A stretch of 7,060 nucleotides of DNA. Source: Parafannyhessea sp902761955. Lineage in GTDB: Bacteria; Actinomycetota; Coriobacteriia; Coriobacteriales; Atopobiaceae. Both the position numbers and the translations under genes were made by a program. The notes beneath the pieces are model-generated. The model ran no database searches. It had not been told where the DNA came from and saw nothing but the letters and a program-made list of their open reading frames with translations. Numbering within the stretch: the first letter of the stretch is position 1; every line of letters starts with the position of its first letter. Below, one piece after another: positions 1 through 6,921 of the stretch. The stretch lies in the NCBI GenBank assembly GCA_902761955.1, contig CACWMM010000073.1:1-7060 (forward strand), in the 5' to 3' direction.

Positions 1-1142
1 GCCTTGAGGGCGTCCGCCTCAGTCATGCTGAGGTAGTTGGGCACCTCGCGCTTCTGGTTGCTGGGATTGACGAGCGAGTAGACGCCCACGATTGCCGCGA
101 TGAGGGCGATAACGCCGATTATCGAGAAGAGCGCGACGCGCCGCTTGTGCTTCTTCATGGCAGCGTCGGCTTCCTGCTGGGCCTTCTGCGTAGCGGTCTG
201 TGGCTTGATGTGCTCTGCGGTGTCGATGCGCGGCAGGCTCTGGGTACTGGTTGCGCCGATTGGCGCGATGGCGGGCACCACGGGGTTTGCGGGCAGGACC
301 TCGGTCGCGTTGTTCACGGCCGCAAGGCGGCCCGCCAGGTAGTCACGCAGGACGTGGTACAGCTCATCCGCGGTCTGGAAACGGTCCTTCGGGTCCTTCT
401 GCATGCACTTGAGGATGATGCTCTCCAGCGCGGAGTCGACGGCGGGGTTCACGGCCGTCGGCGGCACGGGCTGCTCGTTCACCTGCTTGAGCGCGACGGA
501 GATGGCGTCGTCGCCATCGAAGGGGACGCGTCCGGTCGCGGCCTCGTACATGACGATGCCGAGCGAGTAGATGTCGGTCGTGGGACCAAGCTCCTTGCCC
601 TGCGTCTGCTCTGGCGAGACGTAGTGAGCGGTGCCCAGGACCGAGTTGTCCGTGGTGAGATGGCTGTTCTTCGCGCGCGCGATGCCGAAGTCCATCACCT
701 TGATGTTGCCGTCAGGCTGCACCATGATGTTCTGCGGCTTGATGTCGCGGTGAATGATGTCGTGGCGGTGCGCGACGGAGAGGGCCTGTGCGATCTGGCT
801 GCCGATCTGGGCTACCTTCTTGCTGTCAAGCGCACCGTGCTTGCGTATGCCGCTCTTGAGGTCGGTGCCACGCAGGTACTCCATGACGATGTAGTAGGTG
901 TCGCCGTCCTTGCCCCAGTCGTACACGGACACGATGTACGGACTCTGCAGCGCGGCGGCTGCCTGGGCCTCCTGCTTGAATCGTGCGGCAAAGGAGGGGT
1001 CGGCCGCATACTGGGGCAGCATCGTCTTGATGGCGACGGTTCGCCCCAACACCTCGTCCAGACCGCGGTAGACAATCGCCATGCCGCCGGTGCCGATTCT
1101 GTCCTGCACGGTGTAGCGCCCGCCAAGAACTCTTTCTGCCAT
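1..1142 (-). CDS. pknB: PknB-type membrane Ser/Thr protein kinase with PASTA domain (3' partial)
   Basis: Transmembrane Hanks-type kinase that phosphorylates Ser/Thr on cell-wall and division regulators; in this family the outer PASTA domains bind peptidoglycan fragments. The translation starts MAERVLGGRYTVQDRIG. The kinase domain spans about residues 10-270: Gly-rich loop GTGGMAIV (17-24), VAIK lysine K39, helix-C glutamate E58, HRDIKPQN with catalytic D133 and N138, DFG with D151, and GTAHYVSPEQ after the activation loop. That loop carries adjacent T163/T164, plausible autophosphorylation sites. A juxtamembrane segment (about 272-335, Pro/Ala/Thr-rich then basic KKHKRR) leads to one membrane helix (about 336-357). 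A PASTA domain opens at EVPNYLSMTEADAL (from 366) and is cut by the window edge. The start is supported by GGAG 5 nt upstream. It lies 97 nt after the RodA-PbpA fusion, where mycobacteria carry pknA and then pknB; no pknA is present here. Family certain; the number of PASTA repeats cannot be seen. Confidence 0.96.
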   Translation of the reverse strand, partial: MAERVLGGRYTVQDRIGTGGMAIVYRGLDEVLGRTVAIKTMLPQYAADPSFAARFKQEAQAAAALQSPYIVSVYDWGKDGDTYYIVMEYLRGTDLKSGIRKHGALDSKKVAQIGSQIAQALSVAHRHDIIHRDIKPQNIMVQPDGNIKVMDFGIARAKNSHLTTDNSVLGTAHYVSPEQTQGKELGPTTDIYSLGIVMYEAATGRVPFDGDDAISVALKQVNEQPVPPTAVNPAVDSALESIILKCMQKDPKDRFQTADELYHVLRDYLAGRLAAVNNATEVLPANPVVPAIAPIGATSTQSLPRIDTAEHIKPQTATQKAQQEADAAMKKHKRRVALFSIIGVIALIAAIVGVYSLVNPSNQKREVPNYLSMTEADALK

Positions 1143-1147
1143 CGTCA

Positions 1148-1151
1148 CTCC
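1148..1151 (-). promoter_or_regulatory. Ribosome binding site of the kinase gene
   Basis: Read on the minus strand, GGAG sits 5 nt before the ATG at 1142. It fixes the kinase start and shows that the kinase is translated from its own site and not by stop-start coupling to the gene before it. Confidence 0.65.
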
Positions 1152-1166
1152 GTCTCATCCTCAAAA

Positions 1167-1184
1167 GCCGCGCGCTCGTGCGGC
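1167..1184 (-). terminator. Hairpin followed by TTTT, possible weak terminator or attenuator before the kinase
   Basis: On the minus strand GCCGC (1184-1180) pairs with GCGGC (1171-1167) across an 8-nt loop and is followed directly by four T (1166-1163). The stem is only 5 bp and the T-run is short, so it would be a weak intrinsic terminator. It ends 20 nt before the kinase ATG, so leaky termination could lower kinase expression relative to the upstream genes. Chance pairing in GC-rich DNA is a real alternative. Confidence 0.3.
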
Positions 1185-1203
1185 GTTCAACATACTTTAT
1201 CTA

Positions 1204-1230
1204 CCCACGGCCACCGCGTTGCCGCGTGGG
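1204..1230 (-). other. Hairpin just after the RodA-PbpA stop codon
   Basis: CCCACG (1204-1209) pairs perfectly with CGTGGG (1225-1230) over a 15-nt loop. An alternative fold pairs GGC (1209-1211) with GCC (1221-1223) and leaves a GC bulge. It begins about 10 nt after the fusion stop. No T-run follows on the minus strand, so it is not a canonical intrinsic terminator; it could protect the 3' end of the upstream message or mark a processing site. Confidence 0.35.
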
Positions 1231-1239
1231 AACTCGATA

Positions 1240-4092
1240 CTATACGCCGGCTCCCATAGCCTGGACGCGCAGACACGTGGCAAGCACCTTACCTGCAACT
1301 CCGGCCGCGACGCCAACCATCCTCTCGCCCTCGGAGCCCTCGATGCAGACCGAGATCGCCACCGTGGGCTGGTCATAGGGAGCAAAACCAATGAACAGGG
1401 AGTTTGCCGCGTTCGAGCTCACCTCTGCGGTGCCGGTCTTGCCCGCGACCTTCACGCCCGAGACCTGCGCGCCCATGCCGGTGCCGTCGTTCACGACGTC
1501 CAGCATCGCCTCGCCGATCTGCTGTGCCGTCTGGGCGGAAACCGCCTGTCCCAGCGACTTGGGCTTTGTGGTGGAGCTGGTCGCGCCCTCGGGGGTCAGT
1601 ATGTGATCGACGACGTAGGGATTCATGACAACGCCCTTGTTCGCGATGGCTGCGGCCACGACGGCGTTTTGCATGACCGTGGTCTGCGGACCCGCGGGGC
1701 TGGAGTGCTGACCGACGGGCTGACCGACGGCGGACCATGCGGTCTCCCACTCGGTCATCTGCGAGGGGTCCGGCATGAGCGACGCCACGGTGGAGAAGTC
1801 CTGGCCAAGCTTCTGGCCATAGCCGAACGCGTCGGAGTAGCTCACGAGCTTGCTGGCACCCACCTGCTGGCCCAGCTGGCCAAACACCGTGTTGACGGAG
1901 TAAGTGAGCGCCTGCTTGAGGGAGAGCGAGCTCCATGCCTCGTTGTCAATGTTCGTGACCTTTGCGCCGCCGATCTCGAGGGATGCGGGTGCGCGGTAGG
2001 TGCTGTCGAGCGTCGCCATGCCGGAGTCGAGCGCCGCCGAAAGGCTCACGACCTTGAACGTGGAGCCCGGGGTGTACAGCGTTTGGGTCGTGCGGTCCAC
2101 CAGGCTGGCGTTGTTTCCGGATATTGCCGAACCGATGTCGTTGTAGTCGAACGACGGGTTGGACGCCTTTGCGAGTACGGCCCCGGTAGAGGGGTTCAGC
2201 ACGACGATGGCGCCGCGGTGACCCTGAAGTGCCTGTTCGGCCGCCTTTTGCATCTGGGAGTTGATGGTGAGCACGACGGAGGAGCCCGGGGTCTCGATGC
2301 CGGCCATCGCGTTGATGGCGCTCGACCAGGTGGAGTAGTCCGAGTGGCCCGTGAGCGTCTGGTTCATGGTCGCCTCGATGCCGCTGGCACCGTACTGGGG
2401 CGAGAGGTAGCCCACGGTGTGCGTGGCGACGTTGCCCTGCGGGTACGTGCGCGCATACGTGCCGTCAGACTGCTTGACGGACTCCGCGAGCGTCGCCCCG
2501 TCCGCCGCGATGATGGCGCCACGCTGGACTTTCGCGCTCTTGGCGATGGTGTGGTTGTTGTTGGGTAGCGTCTGGTAGTAGTCGGCCTTGAAGACCTGGA
2601 TGTAGGTGAGGTTGGCCACCAACAGGGCAAACATCATCGTGAACACGGTCACGAGCGACACGAGCCTGTTGCCAAGGGCCACGCGGCCCAGGACGCCGGA
2701 CTCGGGGGTGTCAAGCCCACGGCTCGCGCGCGCATGGGTACCGTGCACCACGGAGGCCATGGCCTTCTCGACCTGCGTCTGCGAGCCAACGCTGCCGGAG
2801 CCTTGCTGGATCTGGGCCTCGCGACCCGTTCCCTCGTCGCCGGCCTTCAAAAGCAGACCGACGATGATGAAGCTGGCCAGAAGCGAGCTGCCGCCCTGGC
2901 TCATGAACGGGAGTGTGACGCCCGTGAGCGGCAGCAGCTTGGTGACGCCGCCCACGATGAGAAACGCCTGTACCGCGATTGCGGCCGTGAGGCCTACCGC
3001 GGTGAACGCGGAGATGTCGGACTTTGCGCGCGCGGCCGTGGCCAGTCCGCGTACGGCGAGCAGCATGTAGCAGATGAGCACGGCGGATGCGCCGAGGAGG
3101 CCCATCTCTTCTCCGATGGCCGAGAAGATGAAGTCGGACTCGACGACGGGAATAAGCTTGGGAAGGCCCTTGCCGATGCCGGAGCCTACGAGCCCGCCGT
3201 CCGCGAGCGAGTACAGCGACTGCACGATCTGCAGGCCCTTACCGGACGGGTCCTTGAACGGGTTGAGCCAGATCTGGACACGCGTCTGGACGTGGCCGAA
3301 GAAGTGGTAGCAGAATACGCCGCCCACGGCCAGAAGCAGGATGGACACGAGCACATATCCCACGCGGCCGGTGCAGACGTACAGCATGATCACGAAGAAC
3401 GTGAAGAAGAGAAGCGCGCTGCCCAGGTCACGCTCGAACACCACGACCAGAAGGGACATGCCCCACATGAGCAGCATCGGCGCGAGCATGCGCGGGCGCG
3501 GCAGGTCGAGCGGGCCTGCCTTAATGGCGGACGCCGAGAGCATCTCGCGGTTCTCTGCAAGGTAGGCTGCGAGGAACAGAACGATGAGGATCTTCGCGAG
3601 CTCGCCGGGCTGGAATGAGAGTGGCCCCAGGACGATCCAGAGCTTGGAGCCTCCGCGCGACGTTCCTATGAGCATGGGCAAGAGCAACAGTGCGACGCCG
3701 ACGATGCCCATGGTGAACTTGTACTGAGCCAAGGCCTCGATGCTGGGCACGAGCACCAGCACGGCAATCATGGCCGCGACGGAAAGGAACAGCCAGGTGA
3801 CCTGGCCTATGGCGAGTGTGGGCGCGAGCCTCGTGACGAACGCGATGCCGATGCCAGAGAGCAGGAAGACAAGTGGAAGGATGGCCGGGTCGGCCTCGGG
3901 CGCAAAGCGACGCGTGGCGAAGTGAGCGACGCCGAATGCCGCAAACAGCCCAATGGGGACCGCAAGCGACGAGAAACTCAGTGCGACCTTCGCGTTCAGC
4001 AGATACATTGCGTACAGAAGGATGACGGGGACGGCGGCCGCTATCAGCAGGCCAAGCTCCGTGTTCCTGCGCGTGTTGATTGCCCTTGGCAT
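1240..4092 (-). CDS. rodA-pbpA: RodA-PbpA fusion: SEDS peptidoglycan glycosyltransferase joined to class B PBP transpeptidase
   Basis: A 950-residue membrane enzyme predicted to polymerise lipid II and cross-link the product. Residues 1-416 are a complete actinobacterial RodA: about 12 membrane helices (two more N-terminal than E. coli RodA), family motifs RRNTEL (8-13) and RRFAPEADP (61-69), GGSKLWI/GPLSFQPGELAK (147-167), FERDLG with the likely catalytic D222, a large outer loop with WLNPFKDPSGKG (275-286), and LPLTGVTLPFMSQGGSS (387-403). A flexible linker (about 417-473) leads to one more helix (about 476-497) ending NLTYIQVF. A short pedestal follows with QRGAIIAADG (523-532) and GYLSPQYGASGIE (561-573). 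The transpeptidase (about 605-940) has S677TFK680, S732VN734 and K885TG887. Both halves are near the usual lengths of separate RodA and PbpA, and no stop or frameshift separates them. An in-frame TGA just upstream leaves ATG 4092 as the start; it lies 5 nt beyond the phosphatase stop. Domain identities certain; RodA/PbpA rather than FtsW/FtsI is inferred from gene context and sequence. Confidence 0.96.
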   Translation of the reverse strand: MPRAINTRRNTELGLLIAAAVPVILLYAMYLLNAKVALSFSSLAVPIGLFAAFGVAHFATRRFAPEADPAILPLVFLLSGIGIAFVTRLAPTLAIGQVTWLFLSVAAMIAVLVLVPSIEALAQYKFTMGIVGVALLLLPMLIGTSRGGSKLWIVLGPLSFQPGELAKILIVLFLAAYLAENREMLSASAIKAGPLDLPRPRMLAPMLLMWGMSLLVVVFERDLGSALLFFTFFVIMLYVCTGRVGYVLVSILLLAVGGVFCYHFFGHVQTRVQIWLNPFKDPSGKGLQIVQSLYSLADGGLVGSGIGKGLPKLIPVVESDFIFSAIGEEMGLLGASAVLICYMLLAVRGLATAARAKSDISAFTAVGLTAAIAVQAFLIVGGVTKLLPLTGVTLPFMSQGGSSLLASFIIVGLLLKAGDEGTGREAQIQQGSGSVGSQTQVEKAMASVVHGTHARASRGLDTPESGVLGRVALGNRLVSLVTVFTMMFALLVANLTYIQVFKADYYQTLPNNNHTIAKSAKVQRGAIIAADGATLAESVKQSDGTYARTYPQGNVATHTVGYLSPQYGASGIEATMNQTLTGHSDYSTWSSAINAMAGIETPGSSVVLTINSQMQKAAEQALQGHRGAIVVLNPSTGAVLAKASNPSFDYNDIGSAISGNNASLVDRTTQTLYTPGSTFKVVSLSAALDSGMATLDSTYRAPASLEIGGAKVTNIDNEAWSSLSLKQALTYSVNTVFGQLGQQVGASKLVSYSDAFGYGQKLGQDFSTVASLMPDPSQMTEWETAWSAVGQPVGQHSSPAGPQTTVMQNAVVAAAIANKGVVMNPYVVDHILTPEGATSSTTKPKSLGQAVSAQTAQQIGEAMLDVVNDGTGMGAQVSGVKVAGKTGTAEVSSNAANSLFIGFAPYDQPTVAISVCIEGSEGERMVGVAAGVAGKVLATCLRVQAMGAGV
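2673..2844 (-). other. Linker joining the SEDS and PBP halves
   Basis: Encodes about residues 417-473 of the fusion, between the last RodA helix and the PbpA anchor helix. It is polar and low in hydrophobics: an acidic start (GDEGTGRE), a Gln/Gly/Ser stretch (IQQGSGSVGSQTQ), then a basic, Thr/Ser-bearing part (HGTHARASRGLDTPESG). With an even number of RodA helices its N- and C-termini both lie in the cytoplasm, where a separate PbpA also has its N-terminus, so the linker should be cytoplasmic. Several Thr residues (422, 439, 452, 462) could be kinase targets; that is inference only. Confidence 0.7.
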
Positions 4093-4097
4093 CGTGA

Positions 4098-5402
4098 CTA
4101 CTCACCTCCGGACGCTGTTGCGCCGGCCGACTGCGACGAGTCGCTCGCGCCCTGGTCCGAATCCGACTTTGCCTTTGCCTTGTCTGCCGTGATCGCCGCG
4201 TCCGTCTTGTCCGTGTCGATCTGGTCGCGGTAGCTTTCGACGGTATCGAGCGCCGCCTGCTCGGAATCGACGGCGACGCCTTTCTTCAGGCTTTGCTGGA
4301 TGGCGGCGGGCAAGTCGCTCACCTGTACGGACGACGTGTCGACCAAGTGTCCCAGGTGCACGCCGAACACGCTCTGGTTCACGCCGGAATAGATGCCGAC
4401 GGTGCCGTTGTTGTTTCCCAGGTACCAGGAGCTGCGTACATACAGCGCCATCGAGCCGGTTACCAGGGCGAGAAGGACGACGATTGCCAGCAGGCCGCCA
4501 AACAGCCAGCGCCTGCGATACGTGCGCCTGGCCTCCGAGGAGCCGTCGTCGAGGACGTCCACGACGACGACCGTGACGTTGTCGTGCCCGCCGCCGGCCA
4601 GCGCTGCGGATACGAGGTTGTCCGCAGCGGTCTGAGGATCGACGCACGAGACGGCGATGTCCTCTATCTCGGAGTCCTCGACCATGGAGGAGAGTCCGTC
4701 CGAGCAGATTATGATGCGGTCTCCCGTCGTGACCTCGAGCGTGAAGTGGTCGGCGTACATGTCCGGGTCGTTGCCGAGCGCGCGCGTGATGATGGAGCGC
4801 GACGGGTGGACCCTCGCCTCGTCCGCGGTGATCTCGCCGGCGTCCACCAGCTCCTCGACGTACGAGTGGTCGTGCGTAAGACGCACAAGCGCTCCTGCGT
4901 GGAGGAGGTAGATGCGCGAGTCGCCAACGTGGGCGATGGCGACCTTGTTCTTCTCGACGAGTATGCACGATGCGGTGCAGCCCATGCCGGGCTTGCCCTT
5001 GCCGGTCTTGGCACCCTCGATTACCTTGGCGTTCGCGGCTTCGACGGCAGCGCCGAGAAGGACGTCGTCCGCGTGGAGCGGGGCGTTCGCGGCGATGGTC
5101 TCGACCGCGATCGAGCTTGCGACCTCGCCGGCCGCATGCCCGCCCATGCCGTCGCACACGGCGAACACGGGCGCCTGCACGAGGAACGAGTCCTCGTTGT
5201 GGCTGCGCACCAGGCCGATGTCCGTGCGTGCGCCCCAGGCCAGCATGCCGCTGGCACCCCTTCTGGAGTCCGTGCCCTCGCGGTTCTCGACGGGAATGAC
5301 GTCGTGGCCGGGGCTTGCGACGGGCTTCTTGGCGCCGTGTCCGGCGATTCTTGTGTACAGGCTCTCCCGGTGGCGGGGGAGTGGCAGCGGCTTCAGCTTC
5401 AT
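4098..5402 (-). CDS. pstP: PstP-type PP2C Ser/Thr phosphatase with one membrane span
   Basis: Metal-dependent PPM phosphatase that removes phosphate from the kinase and its substrates at the inner face of the membrane. The catalytic domain spans about residues 54-285: RSHNED (66-71), metal-binding DGMGGH (84-89, D84), GCTA (141-144), GDSR (160-163), SDGLSSM (234-240) and GHDNVT (272-277, D274). A basic ARRTYRRR precedes a membrane helix (about 299-322). The outer segment contains GTVGIYSGVNQSVFGVHLGH (333-352), resembling the outer part of mycobacterial PstP, then a low-complexity Ser/Asp/Ala/Lys tail. Length is 434 residues. The start at 5402 overlaps the fhaB stop as ATGA, but it adds about 52 basic, Pro-rich residues not typical of the family. 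ATG at 5246 (residue 53, MLAWGARTDIGLVR) has a better Shine-Dalgarno and begins exactly where PstP usually does, so it is a serious alternative start. Confidence 0.94.
   Translation of the reverse strand: MKLKPLPLPRHRESLYTRIAGHGAKKPVASPGHDVIPVENREGTDSRRGASGMLAWGARTDIGLVRSHNEDSFLVQAPVFAVCDGMGGHAAGEVASSIAVETIAANAPLHADDVLLGAAVEAANAKVIEGAKTGKGKPGMGCTASCILVEKNKVAIAHVGDSRIYLLHAGALVRLTHDHSYVEELVDAGEITADEARVHPSRSIITRALGNDPDMYADHFTLEVTTGDRIIICSDGLSSMVEDSEIEDIAVSCVDPQTAADNLVSAALAGGGHDNVTVVVVDVLDDGSSEARRTYRRRWLFGGLLAIVVLLALVTGSMALYVRSSWYLGNNNGTVGIYSGVNQSVFGVHLGHLVDTSSVQVSDLPAAIQQSLKKGVAVDSEQAALDTVESYRDQIDTDKTDAAITADKAKAKSDSDQGASDSSQSAGATASGGE
4105..4109 (-). promoter_or_regulatory. Ribosome binding site of the RodA-PbpA gene, inside the phosphatase 3' end
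   Basis: GGAGG on the minus strand lies within the last Gly-Gly-Glu codons of the phosphatase, 12 nt before the fusion ATG at 4092. The spacing is longer than usual. Ribosomes finishing the phosphatase at 4098 would stop almost on the new start, so reinitiation may matter as much as the site itself. Confidence 0.5.
5257..5264 (-). promoter_or_regulatory. Possible internal ribosome binding site for a shorter phosphatase
   Basis: AGAAGGGG on the minus strand is followed after 10 nt by ATG at 5246 (phosphatase residue 53). It is a closer match to a Shine-Dalgarno than anything before the ATG at 5402, where only GTGAG is present. This matters for deciding the true N-terminus. Confidence 0.35.
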
Positions 5403-5818
5403 CGGCGGCTCACATGCATGATGGCGTCGCCCACCTGGACCTCGTCACCGTCGCGAAGCGTGACGGGCGTGTCTCCGATGGGATGGCCGTTCACGAGCGT
5501 GCCGTTCTTGGAACCGAGGTCCTCGAGCACGAGCGCCGGGCCCTGCAGCGTGAAGCGCGCGTGCGTGGCCGAGACGAACGGCTCGTTGATCACGATGTCC
5601 GAGGACGGGGAGCGGCCTATGACCACGGGACCCAGAATGTCCACGTGGAGGCCGCGGAGCGCGCGCGAGCCCTTCTCGACGTCGACGGACCAGATGGCTG
5701 CATCACGGCGCTGGCCGCGGACGAGGCCGATGCCCGTCTTCATGACCGCGAAGAGAAACGCGTACAGCAGGACGACGAGGACGATCCTGCCGATGAACAG
5801 AGCGAGGTCGATCATCAT
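5399..5818 (-). CDS. fhaB: FhaB: membrane-anchored FHA domain protein
   Basis: A 139-residue phosphothreonine-binding adaptor, in actinobacteria tied to division and wall synthesis under PknA/PknB control (FipA in mycobacteria). Residues about 4-26 form one hydrophobic helix (LALFIGRIVLVVLLYAFLFAV); then a basic stretch and a C-terminal FHA domain (about 55-138) with VIGRS (66-70), SATHAR (83-88) and DLGSKNGTLVNG (100-111). R69, S83 and N105 are the expected phosphopeptide-contacting positions, so binding should be intact. The first ATG overlaps the fhaA stop as ATGA, with AGGGAGA 7 nt upstream (5826-5832). A second ATG immediately follows and would change only one residue. The stop overlaps the phosphatase ATG in the same way. 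The architecture of helix then FHA, the length and the position all match FhaB. Confidence 0.94.
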   Translation of the reverse strand: MMIDLALFIGRIVLVVLLYAFLFAVMKTGIGLVRGQRRDAAIWSVDVEKGSRALRGLHVDILGPVVIGRSPSSDIVINEPFVSATHARFTLQGPALVLEDLGSKNGTLVNGHPIGDTPVTLRDGDEVQVGDAIMHVSRR

Positions 5819-6921
5819 GACTGGTTCTCCCTGAACTCAAGGTTCACCAACCCGAGCGTGATGAGGTCGCCGTCCGCGAGGGCGCAGGAGCTGACCTCGG
5901 CATCGTTCACCAGGGTGCCGTTGGTGGAGTTGAGGTCCGTTATGTGCCATGTGCGGCCGTCGAACGAGAGCTCGGCGTGGTGGCGCGACACGTTGGGGTC
6001 GTGCAGGACGATGCCGTGGGGCGTGCGCTCGCGGCCGATGACCGTGGTGGGCGCGATGCCGGTGTACGTGCGGCCGGTCTGGTGGTTGACGAGCAGGCAG
6101 GTGGGCACGTCTGCGGCGGCCTCCTGCGCGTTGGATAGGTTGCGGTCGCGGCTGACCAAAGGGACGTTCCTGCGCTGCGTCTGCGGCACGGGGATGGCCT
6201 CGGCCTGCGGGGCGGCCGGGATGTCGTCCGGCTGGACGAAGTCCGTGGGGATGACCTTGAGGCCGGCGGACGCGTCCGCGACGGGCTCGACGACGGGAGC
6301 GAACTCCTCGTGCAGGAGGCCGTCCACGATGTCGCGGTTGATGGGCGCGGGCTCCGGCACGGCGGGTGCGGCTGCGGGCTCCGGCGGCAGGACCTCGATC
6401 GCGGGCTCTGCCGGCGCGCGGTGCGGGGACCTTGCGCGCCGCGGCTTGCGCTCCGGCGCGGCCGGCTCGGGACGAAGCTGGCCCGCGGCGCCGCCAAGAC
6501 CCACGGAGCTGGAGAGGAAGGCGTCCTCCTCCGCACGCAGCCTGGACAGCGTGCCGGCGTCGACGTTTTCCGCGAACACGGCGAACTTGCCGCTGCGAAG
6601 CGACGGGTCGACCATGAAGCGCGCGAGCGGCTTGCCCACGAAGATGTATCCCTTGCTTTGGGCCTGCGCCTCGACGAACGCGACGATCTCTGCGGTGAGC
6701 TGCGCGTACAGGGGGCGCATCGCAGAGTCGTCCGCGGCGGAGACCAAGATGGTATACAGCGCGGGCGCGGTGTTTATACCGTCGATCTCGAACGTCTCGT
6801 TCTCCATCTCGCGCGTGGCGCGCTTGGCGAGCTTCTTGAAGGAAAACGGCGCGGTGTAACCCTGGGGCGCGGCGCCAAACGCGTCGCCCACCCGGGTCTC
6901 GAACGTCTTAAGCAAATTCAT
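5815..6921 (-). CDS. fhaA: FhaA: DUF3662 and FHA domain protein
   Basis: A 368-residue cytoplasmic adaptor, first gene of the visible operon. The N-terminal domain (about 1-125) is the FhaA-type domain (DUF3662): MNLLKTFETRVGDAF at the start, repeated basic/aromatic residues, and RPLYAQLTAEIVAFVEAQA (69-87). A long disordered Pro/Ala/Glu/Arg linker follows (about 140-265). The C-terminal FHA domain (about 272-368) has VIGRE (294-298), VSRHHAEL (311-318) and DLNSTNGTLVND (329-340); R297, S312 and N334 are the expected phosphothreonine-contacting residues. In mycobacteria FhaA binds phosphorylated MviN and is a PknB substrate; the same role here is by family, not shown by sequence. The start has GAGG 6 nt upstream. 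The linker is probably poorly conserved even between close relatives. Confidence 0.94.
   Translation of the reverse strand: MNLLKTFETRVGDAFGAAPQGYTAPFSFKKLAKRATREMENETFEIDGINTAPALYTILVSAADDSAMRPLYAQLTAEIVAFVEAQAQSKGYIFVGKPLARFMVDPSLRSGKFAVFAENVDAGTLSRLRAEEDAFLSSSVGLGGAAGQLRPEPAAPERKPRRARSPHRAPAEPAIEVLPPEPAAAPAVPEPAPINRDIVDGLLHEEFAPVVEPVADASAGLKVIPTDFVQPDDIPAAPQAEAIPVPQTQRRNVPLVSRDRNLSNAQEAAADVPTCLLVNHQTGRTYTGIAPTTVIGRERTPHGIVLHDPNVSRHHAELSFDGRTWHITDLNSTNGTLVNDAEVSSCALADGDLITLGLVNLEFRENQS

Noticed and set aside
2758..2760. Internal ATG (residue 445) in the linker that could start a separate PbpA
   Set aside because: The purine stretch GAGAAGG ends only 2 nt before it, too close for a normal ribosome site, and the frame is continuous with RodA, so a fused product is the simpler reading.
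3521..4105. Minus-strand alternate frame of 194 residues starting 13 nt upstream of the fusion ATG
   Set aside because: It overlaps the strongly supported SEDS frame and is an Arg/His-rich out-of-frame shadow; its ATG is only incidentally close to the ribosome site.
4102..5157. Minus-strand 351-residue alternate frame inside the phosphatase
   Set aside because: Arg-rich out-of-frame reading of the PP2C gene; all PP2C motifs are in the other frame.
147..5834. Long plus-strand open frames, for example 147-1259, 1219-2568, 2734-3618 and 4293-5834
   Set aside because: They lie opposite genes with unmistakable domains. Their products are rich in Val, His, Arg, Asp and Gly with no recognisable motif, as expected for antisense frames kept open by GC-rich codon use.
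5315..6859. Plus-strand 514-residue open frame opposite fhaA and fhaB
   Set aside because: It is low-complexity Ser/Ala/Arg-rich sequence mirroring the fhaA linker and FHA codons, without ribosome site or motif support.
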